NCBI GenBank assembly: GCA_900319715.1
Contig: ONPM01000051.1
Span: 1 to 34,684, forward strand
From: an uncultured Prevotella sp.
GTDB lineage: Bacteria; Bacteroidota; Bacteroidia; Bacteroidales; Bacteroidaceae
DNA: 34,684 nt
Reading direction: 5' to 3'
Each line of letters starts with the position of its first letter. Positions within the stretch are counted from its first letter, which is position 1. Shown here piece after piece: positions 1 through 6,513 of the stretch. The position numbers and the translations under genes are program-made. Under the pieces are notes generated by a model. It worked only from the letters and a program-made list of their open reading frames with translations. It was not told the DNA's origin and made no database searches.

Positions 1-1
1 G

Positions 2-370
2 ATGGGTCAGGACGGTCACGACCGTGGTGCAAAGGTAGTGGCAACAGGTTATGCCGACTGTGGCTTCGACGTGGATATGGGACCGTTGTTCCAGACACCG
101 GAAGAGGCTGCCCGTCAGGCTGTGGAGAACGATGTGCACATCGTCGGTGCATCATCTCTGGCTGCCGGTCACAAGACACTCATCCCGCAACTCATTGAGG
201 AGTTGAAGAAACTGGGTCGTGAGGACATCATGGTGACTGCAGGTGGTGTGATTCCCGCACAGGACTATGACTTCCTCTATAAGGCTGGTGTGGCTTGCAT
301 CTTCGGTCCCGGTACCCCGATTCCGTATTCGGCCATTCAGATGATGAAGATTCTGCTTGGTAAGGAATAA
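2..370 (+). CDS. mutB: Methylmalonyl-CoA mutase large subunit, C-terminal B12-binding domain (5' end outside window)
   Basis: This is the last 122 residues of the catalytic subunit of methylmalonyl-CoA mutase, which interconverts succinyl-CoA and (R)-methylmalonyl-CoA in the propionate pathway using adenosylcobalamin. The cobalamin-binding D-x-H-x-x-G motif is visible as [11 protein letters not shown] at the left edge, followed by the GASSLAAGH segment and the VTAGGVIP and FGPGTPI loops typical of the B12-binding Rossmann fold. The reading frame is open to the window edge, so the true start lies upstream; the first codon here is not a start. It ends at TAA 368-370. The epimerase and decarboxylase that act next in the pathway lie at the far end of the window on the other strand, so the pathway flanks this 34-kb segment rather than forming one operon. 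Family assignment is secure; the symbol depends on which subunit naming is used. Confidence 0.95.
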   Translation: MGQDGHDRGAKVVATGYADCGFDVDMGPLFQTPEEAARQAVENDVHIVGASSLAAGHKTLIPQLIEELKKLGREDIMVTAGGVIPAQDYDFLYKAGVACIFGPGTPIPYSAIQMMKILLGKE

Positions 371-471
371 GATGTAATTGTTTTATTGTTAATGCAAGGC
401 TTACCAGTTTCGTTTGTGGCTATCATCCAGGAGGTTACTGGTGAGTCTTGCTTTTTTATTTCATTCTAAAG

Positions 472-1386
472 ATGTCATTACAGGAGTTAGAAATTTCAGA
501 ACGTATCCATATTATGGAAGCGTATTACGATTTGAACGCTTTGTTGGAAGACCGGATAGACAACCAGTCCATTGCGACGTATTACAAACGTTCTGATTTC
601 TTTTACAACTTAGTTCATTCGCGTGGTGGACATTCCATACACATGGGCCTTTCCGACGATGGTTTTTATAAGAAATCGGATTTTACCCAACAGGCTAAGT
701 TCGTAGCGGAATACATAACTGATTCTTCGAAGAAAGTTCTTGAGATCGGGGCTGGTAAACTTTTTAATACGAAGTTTCTTGCCAAATCTTTTCCAGATAA
801 TCAGTTTACGGCAATGGACCTTCCTAATCGGAACTTCCTGAAGAGCCGTGTACCGAAGAATGTCTCGCTGATGGAAGGTGATTTTAATGATCTGTCAGTC
901 TTCCCGGAAAATTCCTTTGATATTGTTTTCGGTGTTGAGACGGTCTGCCACGCAGAGAGCAAGAAACGTGTGCTTGGTGAAATCCATAGGGTACTTAAGC
1001 CTGGCGGAAAGATTATTCTCTTCGACGGCTATGATGCCAGGCCTCAGGATGAAATGTCTGAAATCGAAAGACGTGCATCCCGTTTGACATGGGCGGCTAT
1101 GCGTGTTCCATTCAACGATATTTATGTCGGCGACATGAGGAGATACTTTGACGAACTTCATTTTAAGGATGTAAGTTTTACCGACTTGTCGGAAAAGATC
1201 AGGCCGACTTTGAGGAGGATCGACCGTAAGTCTTGCTTCTATTTCATGCATCCTCGCCTTATAAAGTTCATGCGCAGATTCTTTTCTGAGGACGTAACGA
1301 TGAATGGTATTGCCGGCTGGTTGATGCTCATGACTGTCGATGGGACTAATATTCACCAGTACTGCCGGGTTGTTGGGACAAAATAA
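472..1386 (+). CDS. Class I SAM-dependent methyltransferase (UbiE/tocopherol-methyltransferase-like)
   Basis: About 304 residues. Motif I of the SAM-binding fold is clear (VLEIGAGKLFNTKFLAK), with the acidic residue ending strand 2 in FTAMDLPNR and a late motif IHRVLKPGGKIILFDGY. The order resembles small-molecule C- or O-methyltransferases of the UbiE and gamma-tocopherol group rather than RNA or DNA methylases. I start it at ATG 472; the frame also opens at TTG 448, and ATG 514 is possible. The next gene, 70 bp downstream on the same strand, is a geranylgeranyl-reductase-family flavoprotein, a pairing that recalls prenylated quinone or lipid tailoring. The substrate cannot be read from the sequence. 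A box resembling the Bacteroidetes -7 element (TTCGTTTG, 409-416) lies upstream, so its transcription may be separate from the mutase. Confidence 0.82.
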   Translation: MSLQELEISERIHIMEAYYDLNALLEDRIDNQSIATYYKRSDFFYNLVHSRGGHSIHMGLSDDGFYKKSDFTQQAKFVAEYITDSSKKVLEIGAGKLFNTKFLAKSFPDNQFTAMDLPNRNFLKSRVPKNVSLMEGDFNDLSVFPENSFDIVFGVETVCHAESKKRVLGEIHRVLKPGGKIILFDGYDARPQDEMSEIERRASRLTWAAMRVPFNDIYVGDMRRYFDELHFKDVSFTDLSEKIRPTLRRIDRKSCFYFMHPRLIKFMRRFFSEDVTMNGIAGWLMLMTVDGTNIHQYCRVVGTK

Positions 1387-1390
1387 TAAC

Positions 1391-1409
1391 CCTGCCACAT
1401 TGGCGGGGC
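1391..1409. terminator. Short hairpin after methyltransferase gene
   Basis: CCCTGCCA pairs with TGGCGGGG around a 3-nt loop and is followed by CTATTTTA. It sits 5 bp after the methyltransferase stop and just before a duplicated gene tail, so it may once have served both sides as a bidirectional terminator. Confidence 0.5.
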
Positions 1410-1414
1410 TATTT

Positions 1415-1446
1415 TATGACAGGAAAGAATCTCTGTCGCCTACCTA
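1415..1446 (-). pseudogene. Leftover 3' tail of a second copy of the small gene at 2510-2755
   Basis: Read leftward, this block encodes V-G-D-R-D-S-F-L-S-stop, which matches the C-terminus V-G-E-R-D-S-F-Q-S-stop of the 81-residue gene at 2510-2755. Most third-position differences are synonymous, so this looks like an old copy of coding sequence and not chance. Only about ten codons remain before the similarity stops near the start of the flavoprotein gene. As in the intact copy, the stop codon lies beside a hairpin that it shares with a convergent upstream gene. Confidence 0.6.
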
Positions 1447-1456
1447 GAATCATTTT

Positions 1457-2476
1457 ATGATTATGAGAAAAACTGACGTGTTAATAGTAGGAGCCGGTCC
1501 TGCCGGTTCCGTCTGCGGTTATTTATTGGCGAAGGCGGGTGTTTCGTGCCTACTTATCGACCATGCCACCTTTCCCCGTGATAAAACCTGTGGTGGTGGT
1601 CTGACTCCTAAGGGATGGATGTTGCTTGAGAAACTCATCCCTGATTTCAAGTATGACTACAATAGTGTCCGGCGGATGAAACTCATCGTAGATCATAACC
1701 GTCATTGTGAGTTTGACTCATCTTCGGAGTTGCGTCTTGTTCAACGGAAAGTGTTTGACAATCATTTACTTGAACAATATCTATCCGTGGGAGGACGGTT
1801 CCAGAAGGATGCTTTTTTACACTATAAAGAGTGTGATGGCTATCTGTCCGTTACGCTTAAATCGGGCGAGGAAATTCAATGTAAGTATCTTGTCGGTGCC
1901 GACGGATCAACGAGCGCTGTCCGGCGGCAGTTGGCAGGAAAACGTGACAATGGTATTCTTTTCGTGGAACAGTATGTGGAAAAGTCGTCAGACAATGCCA
2001 TTGAAATCACAATGTCGAGGCATTATGATGTCAACGGGTATTTCTACCGTTTCCCAAACAAGGAGTTTGATGCTGTGGGCTATGGCGATGTGAGTATGAC
2101 TATCGAAAAGGGAAAGTGGATATTACGTGAGAAGCAGATTCCTGAAGGGAAGTTGCGGGGGTGTTACCTCTATCTGAAAAACGACTATCCGCTTAACGAC
2201 CGCGTGATCCTCATCGGCGATGCAGGTGGCTTTGCCAATCGTATTACCTGTGAGGGTATCAGGCCTGCCATTGAGACTGCCGTTAATGCTGCGGAAGCCA
2301 TTAAGACAGGCAGACCGTTCCGTGAAGTGAATGCTCAAATCTTCGAGAAGATGAGGAAACAGGATAAGGTGCTCCGCTATTTCTATAAACCTTTCAATAT
2401 CAGATTGCTAGGGATGCTATGCCGATGGCCTTCTGTCGTGAAATGGTGCTTTGACCGAGCCTTGAGACCATCATAA
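1457..2476 (+). CDS. Geranylgeranyl reductase family FAD-dependent oxidoreductase
   Basis: A 339-residue flavoprotein. The N-terminus holds the dinucleotide-binding G-x-G-x-x-G in VLIVGAGPAGSVCGYLLAKAG, followed by DKTCGGGLTPKGW, the conserved cysteine/glycine loop of the geranylgeranyl-reductase family. The second FAD motif is RVILIGDAGGFANRITCEGIRPAI near residue 250. Known members reduce isoprenoid double bonds in archaeal lipids, chlorophyll and tocopherol; which substrate applies here is unknown. ATG 1457 is used, with ATG 1463 as an alternative. The gene follows the methyltransferase on the same strand, separated by a hairpin and a 32-bp relic of a small gene. Its stop codon forms the left edge of the terminator shared with the next, convergent gene. 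Confidence 0.85.
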   Translation: MIMRKTDVLIVGAGPAGSVCGYLLAKAGVSCLLIDHATFPRDKTCGGGLTPKGWMLLEKLIPDFKYDYNSVRRMKLIVDHNRHCEFDSSSELRLVQRKVFDNHLLEQYLSVGGRFQKDAFLHYKECDGYLSVTLKSGEEIQCKYLVGADGSTSAVRRQLAGKRDNGILFVEQYVEKSSDNAIEITMSRHYDVNGYFYRFPNKEFDAVGYGDVSMTIEKGKWILREKQIPEGKLRGCYLYLKNDYPLNDRVILIGDAGGFANRITCEGIRPAIETAVNAAEAIKTGRPFREVNAQIFEKMRKQDKVLRYFYKPFNIRLLGMLCRWPSVVKWCFDRALRPS

Positions 2477-2510
2477 GAAAACCGCCAAATTCGAGTTTGG
2501 CGGTTTTCTT
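2475..2510. terminator. Bidirectional terminator, perfect 15-bp stem
   Basis: AAGAAAACCGCCAAA (2475-2489) pairs perfectly with TTTGGCGGTTTTCTT (2496-2510) around a 6-nt loop. Poly-A on one side and poly-T on the other let it work for both convergent genes. Its arms overlap the flavoprotein stop codon and the stop of the small leftward gene. Confidence 0.9.
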
Positions 2511-2755
2511 TATGACTGGAAGGAGTCTCTTTCGCCTACCTTGTAGGCCTTGTTGTCTTCCTTCATGTAGATCTGCAGGTCGCTGAAGTAGCCTGTTTCC
2601 TGGAGTTCCTGAAGGTTCTGTTGGGCATCTTCTTCGAGCAGATACTCCTTGGCGCTGGCCAGGTGGTTGGTAAACTCGAGTTTCTTCTTCTCAGTATCCA
2701 AGACTGAAATCCACTCATCCTTCAAACGGTCTCCGATTACAAATTTCTTACTCAT
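2510..2755 (-). CDS. Small hypothetical protein, 81 aa, charged
   Basis: I do not recognise a named family. The protein is soluble and highly charged, with no signal peptide or membrane segment; it starts MSKKFVIGDRLKDEW and has a probable helical middle rich in E, K, Q and L. Its TAA overlaps the shared terminator at 2475-2510. A TACCTTTG box (2802-2809 on the leftward strand) lies about 50 bp upstream of the ATG, so it is probably its own transcription unit. That it is a real gene is supported by this promoter, by the terminator, and by the partial second copy of its 3' end at 1415-1446, where differences are mainly synonymous. Function unknown. Confidence 0.75.
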   Translation of the reverse strand: MSKKFVIGDRLKDEWISVLDTEKKKLEFTNHLASAKEYLLEEDAQQNLQELQETGYFSDLQIYMKEDNKAYKVGERDSFQS

Positions 2756-2801
2756 AGCTGTTACTTTTTAAGTTTTTACCTTTTATTTTTGTTTGATGAT
2801 G

Positions 2802-2809
2802 CAAAGGTA
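2802..2809 (-). promoter_or_regulatory. Bacteroidetes -7 box (TACCTTTG) for the 81-aa gene
   Basis: TAnnTTTG is the established -7 consensus of the Bacteroidetes primary sigma factor. It lies 47 bp upstream of the ATG at 2755 in the correct orientation. No clear -33 TTTG is seen. Confidence 0.65.
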
Positions 2810-2862
2810 CGAACTTCTTTCTTACGTTGTACCGCTAATACCCGAAAATCTCATGAAAACGT

Positions 2863-3382
2863 TTGAGTATAACTACCAAGATAAAACAAATAAACACTAA
2901 GTCTCTGGCTATAAGCATAGGTCTTGTTTTATCCTGCTTATCCTGCACTTTGCCCGTGTTTATGGGACTTTCGGGCAGTTATCCTGCACTGTATCCTGCA
3001 CTGATTCTGCACTATATCCTGCACTGGTCTTGCACTATATTCTGCACCATTGCCTGCACCGTATCTAGCATCGTATTCTGTGTTCTTTGCTTGGTTCCAA
3101 TAGGCGGTACCGTGAGTGCAGATAGTTGGAACTAGGTGTTCCAAAGGCTGGCACTAAGTGTTCCAATGCCTGGAACCGATGGTTTCAGATATTGGAACTG
3201 ATTTTGAAACTCTAGTCATTTCTTCTACAGAAACATATCATCGTGTCATTTCAGAGTAAGATAGATCTCCTTTGAGTGTAAGATAGGTCTCCTTCAAGTG
3301 TAAGATAGATATCCTTCAAGTGCAAGATATAGTGCAGGATAAATCCTCTGCATCCCTTATAAACAGGGCCTCAGTGCAGGAT
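2863..3382. repeat. Gene-free block of three kinds of repeated words
   Basis: The 2756-3446 gap has no convincing gene. It holds (i) TATCCTGCACT and close variants about eight times between 2938 and 3060, with the reverse complement AGTGCAGGATAA at 3331-3342 and AGTGCAGGAT at 3373-3382; (ii) GTTCCAA and TTGGAAC words in both orientations between about 3090 and 3200; (iii) a 22-bp direct repeat, units at 3254-3275, 3276-3297, 3298-3319 and a partial fourth to 3331. A 90-codon open frame at 2863-3135 is made of block (i) and is rejected as a gene. Confidence 0.8.
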
Positions 3383-3387
3383 GGCAA

Positions 3388-3421
3388 GATAAAAGAGCCA
3401 TCATGTGGTGGCTCTTTTATC
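3388..3421. terminator. Terminator of the GH3 gene
   Basis: GATAAAAGAGCCA (3388-3400) pairs exactly with TGGCTCTTTTATC (3409-3421) around an 8-nt loop, 25 bp past the leftward GH3 stop codon. The stem carries T-rich sequence on its leftward 3' side. Confidence 0.85.
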
Positions 3422-3446
3422 CGTATTGTAGGTATGTTATGCTACA

Positions 3447-5831
3447 TTATTGCTTGAGCAGGTTGAGGGTCTGCTGGGGAGCGAGGGCATTGGTGGTCTT
3501 CTCGGTGTATTCCTTCAGGGCGAGGGGGAGTGAGGCCTTGATATCGCGGCTGGAGAATCCAATGCGGAAGGTGTAGGTGCCGGCCTCGGTAAGCCACTGA
3601 GAACCAGCCTCATCGAACGAGGCGAGGTCGCGAACGGGGATGGTCATCGTCAGCGTCTGACTCTCACCGGGCTGTAACTCACGGGTCTTGGCGAAGGCCT
3701 TCAATTCCTGTGCGGGCTTCTCCAGACGACCCTTAGGAGCGGTGACATAGACCTGAGCGACCTCCTTACCAGCCACAGCCCCCGTGTTCTTAACGGTGAC
3801 TGAGACCTCAACAGCGGAGTTACCCTTGGCCTTGACCGCAGGCTTCGACATCTCGAAGGTGGTATAACTGAGACCGAAGCCGAAGGGATAGGCTACCTCG
3901 CGATTGAAGGTGTCGAAATAGCGATAGCCCACGTAGATGTCTTCCTCATGGTTGGTGTAGGCGTGACCGGGAATGGGCATCTTGTTGCCGACCATCATCT
4001 GGAAGGAGTAGTCATCGATATTGCCGGGGAAGTTCTTCGTTGAGGCGTGGTCGGTGGCTGCGATGGGCCATGTCATCGTGAGTTTGCCAGAAGGATTCAC
4101 CTTGCCTGTGAGCAGGTCGGCGATGGAGTTTCCGCCCTCCATACCAGGCTGCCAGGCGCAGAGAATGGCATCGGGGTAACCACTCCATGAGGCTGTCTCG
4201 ATGACGGAGCCGGAGTTGATGATGACGATGACGGGCTTGCCTGCGGCGTGGAAAGCGTTGCAGACGTCAACGATCAGCGAGCGCTCCTCGGGGATGAGGT
4301 TGAACTCGGTGTCGATGTCGCGGTCGATGCCCTCACCAGCCTGACGGCCGATGGTGATGATGGCAGCATCGGCAGCCTTCACTTCCTTGTCGATGGCGAT
4401 GGGGGAGAGGCTGATCTCGGGATATTTCTGCTGGCCCATATACTCTGTCTGGAACCACTTGGCTGGGTGACGCTCGGCCTGGAACTTTACTCTTGCATAG
4501 TCGATATACTTGCGGTAGATGTCCGTGAGGGTAGCACTCGACTTGATGCCAGCGTTCTCGAGGCCCTGAAGCATATCAACCACATAAGGAGGATGAACAC
4601 AGCCGGAACCTGTACCGCCGCTCAGGAAGTCGTAGGAGTTCTCACCGAAGAGGGCAACGGTTTTGATGAGAGGTGAGTGGTGAGAGGTAAGAGGTGAGAG
4701 ATTACCTTCTGTGCGGAAAGGCAGGACGCCGTTGTTCTTGAGGAGGACGATGCCCTCGGCAGCACTCTGACGGGTGATGGCGGCATGGGCCTTGAAATCA
4801 GGAGCGTTAGAAGCGGGATATTGGTGGAAACTCGGGGTCTTCACGATGTATTCGAGCATACGGCGCACGTTACGGTCTACATCGGCGATATCGAGTTTGC
4901 CTTCCTTCACGCCCTTGATGATCTCCTCTACCTGTGCGGGCTGTCCGGGCTCCATGAGATCGTTGCCGGCATGTACCTCGCTGATGGTTTCCAGACCCTC
5001 ACGGATACCAATCCAGTCGGTCATCACGATACCTTTATACCCCCAGTCGTCGCGCAGGATCTTCGTGAGCAGGTCGTGGTTGCCCATCGAGTACTGACCG
5101 TTGACCTGATTATAGGAAGCCATAATGGTCCAGGGATCACTCTCACGGACGGCAATCTCAAAACCACGGAGGTAGAGTTCGCGGGCTGCTCGTTGAGATA
5201 CTCGTTCATCGACAGCCGTACGGTCTGTCTCCTGAGAGTTCACGGCAAAGTGCTTGGCCGATACACCGGCCCCCTGACTCTGCACACCATTGATATAAGC
5301 AGCAGCGATTTTACCTGTCAGCAGGGGATCTTCGGAATAATACTCGAAGTTACGTCCACAAAGAGGGTTGCGATGCAGGTTCATACCAGGACCGAGGATC
5401 ACGTCACAGCGGTATTCCTTGGTCTCGTTGCCGATAGCCTCGCCTACCTTGCTGACGAGTTCGGTGTTCCACGTAGAGGCGAGACAGGAGCCGATGGGGA
5501 AGGCTGTGGCATAGTAGGTCTTGTCGGTACCCTTACGGGTGGGGTCGATGCGTACGCCGGCAGGGCCGTCGGTAAGGACGGTGGCTGGGATGCCGAGGCG
5601 CGGAATCGCTGGAGAGGTACCTGCGGCACCGGCTACGAGGTCGGCTTCACCGCCTACGACGGCGCCTGTGCCGAAGAAGTTGTTTGCACCGCCAACGAGT
5701 AGTTTGGCTTTCTCTTCAAGGGTCATGGCCTTGAGCACTTCGTCGATGTTATCGGCACGAAGTTGGGGTTGAGCATTTGTTGTCATTGTAAAAGTGGCTG
5801 TGAATAAGCCGATTGTTAGTAATTTTTTCAT
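3447..5831 (-). CDS. Glycoside hydrolase family 3 beta-glucosidase, exported
   Basis: A 794-residue exported enzyme expected to release glucose or a related sugar from the non-reducing end of beta-linked oligosaccharides. Residues 1-20 form a signal peptide ending near TTNAQPQ. The GH3 N-terminal barrel follows, with substrate-pocket motifs VLTDGPAGVRID, NLHRNPLCGRNFEYYSEDP and AKHF, and the nucleophile in GIVMTDW (Asp272). The C-terminal alpha/beta sandwich begins near residue 350 and an Fn3-like domain near 690. Residues about 377-388 (a serine/leucine/threonine-rich LSPLTSHHSPL) are an insertion encoded by a 7-bp tandem array at 4668-4700, lying between the two GH3 domains. It is the last gene of a leftward unit after a polysaccharide deacetylase. 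Beta-xylosidase or mixed activity is possible; substrate is not decidable here. Confidence 0.92.
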   Translation of the reverse strand: MKKLLTIGLFTATFTMTTNAQPQLRADNIDEVLKAMTLEEKAKLLVGGANNFFGTGAVVGGEADLVAGAAGTSPAIPRLGIPATVLTDGPAGVRIDPTRKGTDKTYYATAFPIGSCLASTWNTELVSKVGEAIGNETKEYRCDVILGPGMNLHRNPLCGRNFEYYSEDPLLTGKIAAAYINGVQSQGAGVSAKHFAVNSQETDRTAVDERVSQRAARELYLRGFEIAVRESDPWTIMASYNQVNGQYSMGNHDLLTKILRDDWGYKGIVMTDWIGIREGLETISEVHAGNDLMEPGQPAQVEEIIKGVKEGKLDIADVDRNVRRMLEYIVKTPSFHQYPASNAPDFKAHAAITRQSAAEGIVLLKNNGVLPFRTEGNLSPLTSHHSPLIKTVALFGENSYDFLSGGTGSGCVHPPYVVDMLQGLENAGIKSSATLTDIYRKYIDYARVKFQAERHPAKWFQTEYMGQQKYPEISLSPIAIDKEVKAADAAIITIGRQAGEGIDRDIDTEFNLIPEERSLIVDVCNAFHAAGKPVIVIINSGSVIETASWSGYPDAILCAWQPGMEGGNSIADLLTGKVNPSGKLTMTWPIAATDHASTKNFPGNIDDYSFQMMVGNKMPIPGHAYTNHEEDIYVGYRYFDTFNREVAYPFGFGLSYTTFEMSKPAVKAKGNSAVEVSVTVKNTGAVAGKEVAQVYVTAPKGRLEKPAQELKAFAKTRELQPGESQTLTMTIPVRDLASFDEAGSQWLTEAGTYTFRIGFSSRDIKASLPLALKEYTEKTTNALAPQQTLNLLKQ
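4668..4700. repeat. Heptamer array inside GH3 gene (GAGAGGT type)
   Basis: Units GAGAGGT, GAGTGGT, GAGAGGT, AAGAGGT and a partial GAGAG in exact 7-bp register. On the coding strand it reads as the TCTCACC/TCTTACC family also present at 21344-21378. It adds about 11 residues in frame between the two GH3 domains. Confidence 0.9.
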
Positions 5832-5840
5832 TTTATAATA

Positions 5841-5896
5841 TATTAGGGGTTTTTAGGGATATTAGGGGGATTAGGGTGTTTAGGGGGATTAGGGGA
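5841..5896. repeat. TTAGGG/CCCTAA array between deacetylase and GH3 genes
   Basis: TTAGGG occurs six times in 56 bp with spacing of 7-11 bp. It fills the gap between the deacetylase and GH3 genes, and the deacetylase stop codon (5889-5891) is itself part of a CCCTAA unit. The core resembles eukaryotic telomere repeats, which I take as coincidence. Confidence 0.85.
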
Positions 5897-6500
5897 AGAT
5901 TTTGAAAGAGTAGCCCTGGTCTTGCAGCCATTGGAGCGAGGCGGGCAGGGCTGTACGTAGTTTGTCGATACTCTTCAGAGAGTCATGGAAGGTGATGATG
6001 GAACCATTACGCGTGTACCTCTTTATATTATTAAGAACGTCGTTCGCCGTCATCCATTTCGAGTAGTCGCGGGTGACGAGATCCCACATGACGATCTTGT
6101 ACTTCCTACTGAGCCAGGCATACTGTGCCAGTCGCATCCAACCGTGGGGCGGACGGACGTAGCGGCTGTGGATATAGGCATTGGCCTTTTCCACGTTGTA
6201 ACTGTATTCCTTGATGGTGTGAGTAAGGCCGACGATGTGGTTGTGGGTATGGTTGCCCACCTGATGGCCTTCGTCGACGATGCGCTGGTAGAGTTCAGGG
6301 TGTTTGCGTACGTTGTCACCCACCATGAAGAACGTGGCCTTGACACCGAACTTTTTAAGAGTGTCGAGGATGAAAGGAGTCGCCTCGGGGATGGGACCGT
6401 CGTCGAAGGTCAGATAGACGGCCTTCTCGTGACGGTCCATTCTCCAGTAGGCTTTCGGATAAAGCCACCTCAAGTATATGGCAGGTTGCTCTATAAACAC
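5889..6500 (-). CDS. Polysaccharide deacetylase (NodB homology, CE4)
   Basis: About 203 residues of a carbohydrate esterase family 4 domain, which removes N-acetyl or O-acetyl groups from peptidoglycan, chitin-like chains or capsule. The metal and catalytic motifs are present: YLTFDDGP (motif 1), HTHNH (motif 2, H-x3-H), RPPHG (motif 3, usually RxPY/FG), WDLVTRDYS (motif 4) and ITFHDS (motif 5). There is no signal peptide, and the N-terminus (FIEQPAIYLRWLYPKAYW) is only mildly hydrophobic. The start is GTG 6500, 13 bp after the stop of the large GT117-like gene upstream, so the two are probably co-transcribed. The stop codon lies inside a CCCTAA repeat. The pairing with a glycosyltransferase suggests cell-envelope glycan work. 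Confidence 0.88.
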   Translation of the reverse strand: MFIEQPAIYLRWLYPKAYWRMDRHEKAVYLTFDDGPIPEATPFILDTLKKFGVKATFFMVGDNVRKHPELYQRIVDEGHQVGNHTHNHIVGLTHTIKEYSYNVEKANAYIHSRYVRPPHGWMRLAQYAWLSRKYKIVMWDLVTRDYSKWMTANDVLNNIKRYTRNGSIITFHDSLKSIDKLRTALPASLQWLQDQGYSFKIFP

Positions 6501-6513
6501 CTTATATTACTAC

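Noticed and set aside
2863-3135. A 90-codon open frame with a hydrophobic start
   Set aside because: It is made of the TATCCTGCACT repeats; the hydrophobic look and the many cysteines come from the repeat, and there is no family signature.
2938-3331. CRISPR array
   Set aside because: Repeats are adjacent or irregularly spaced with no unique spacers of constant length, and no cas genes are present.
4785-5702. Long rightward open frame opposite the GH3 gene
   Set aside because: It is the antisense shadow of a secure GH3 coding region and shows no domain.
5841-5896. Telomere-like origin for the TTAGGG array
   Set aside because: Spacing is irregular, only six cores are present, and it lies in the middle of an operon; similarity to telomeres is most simply coincidence.
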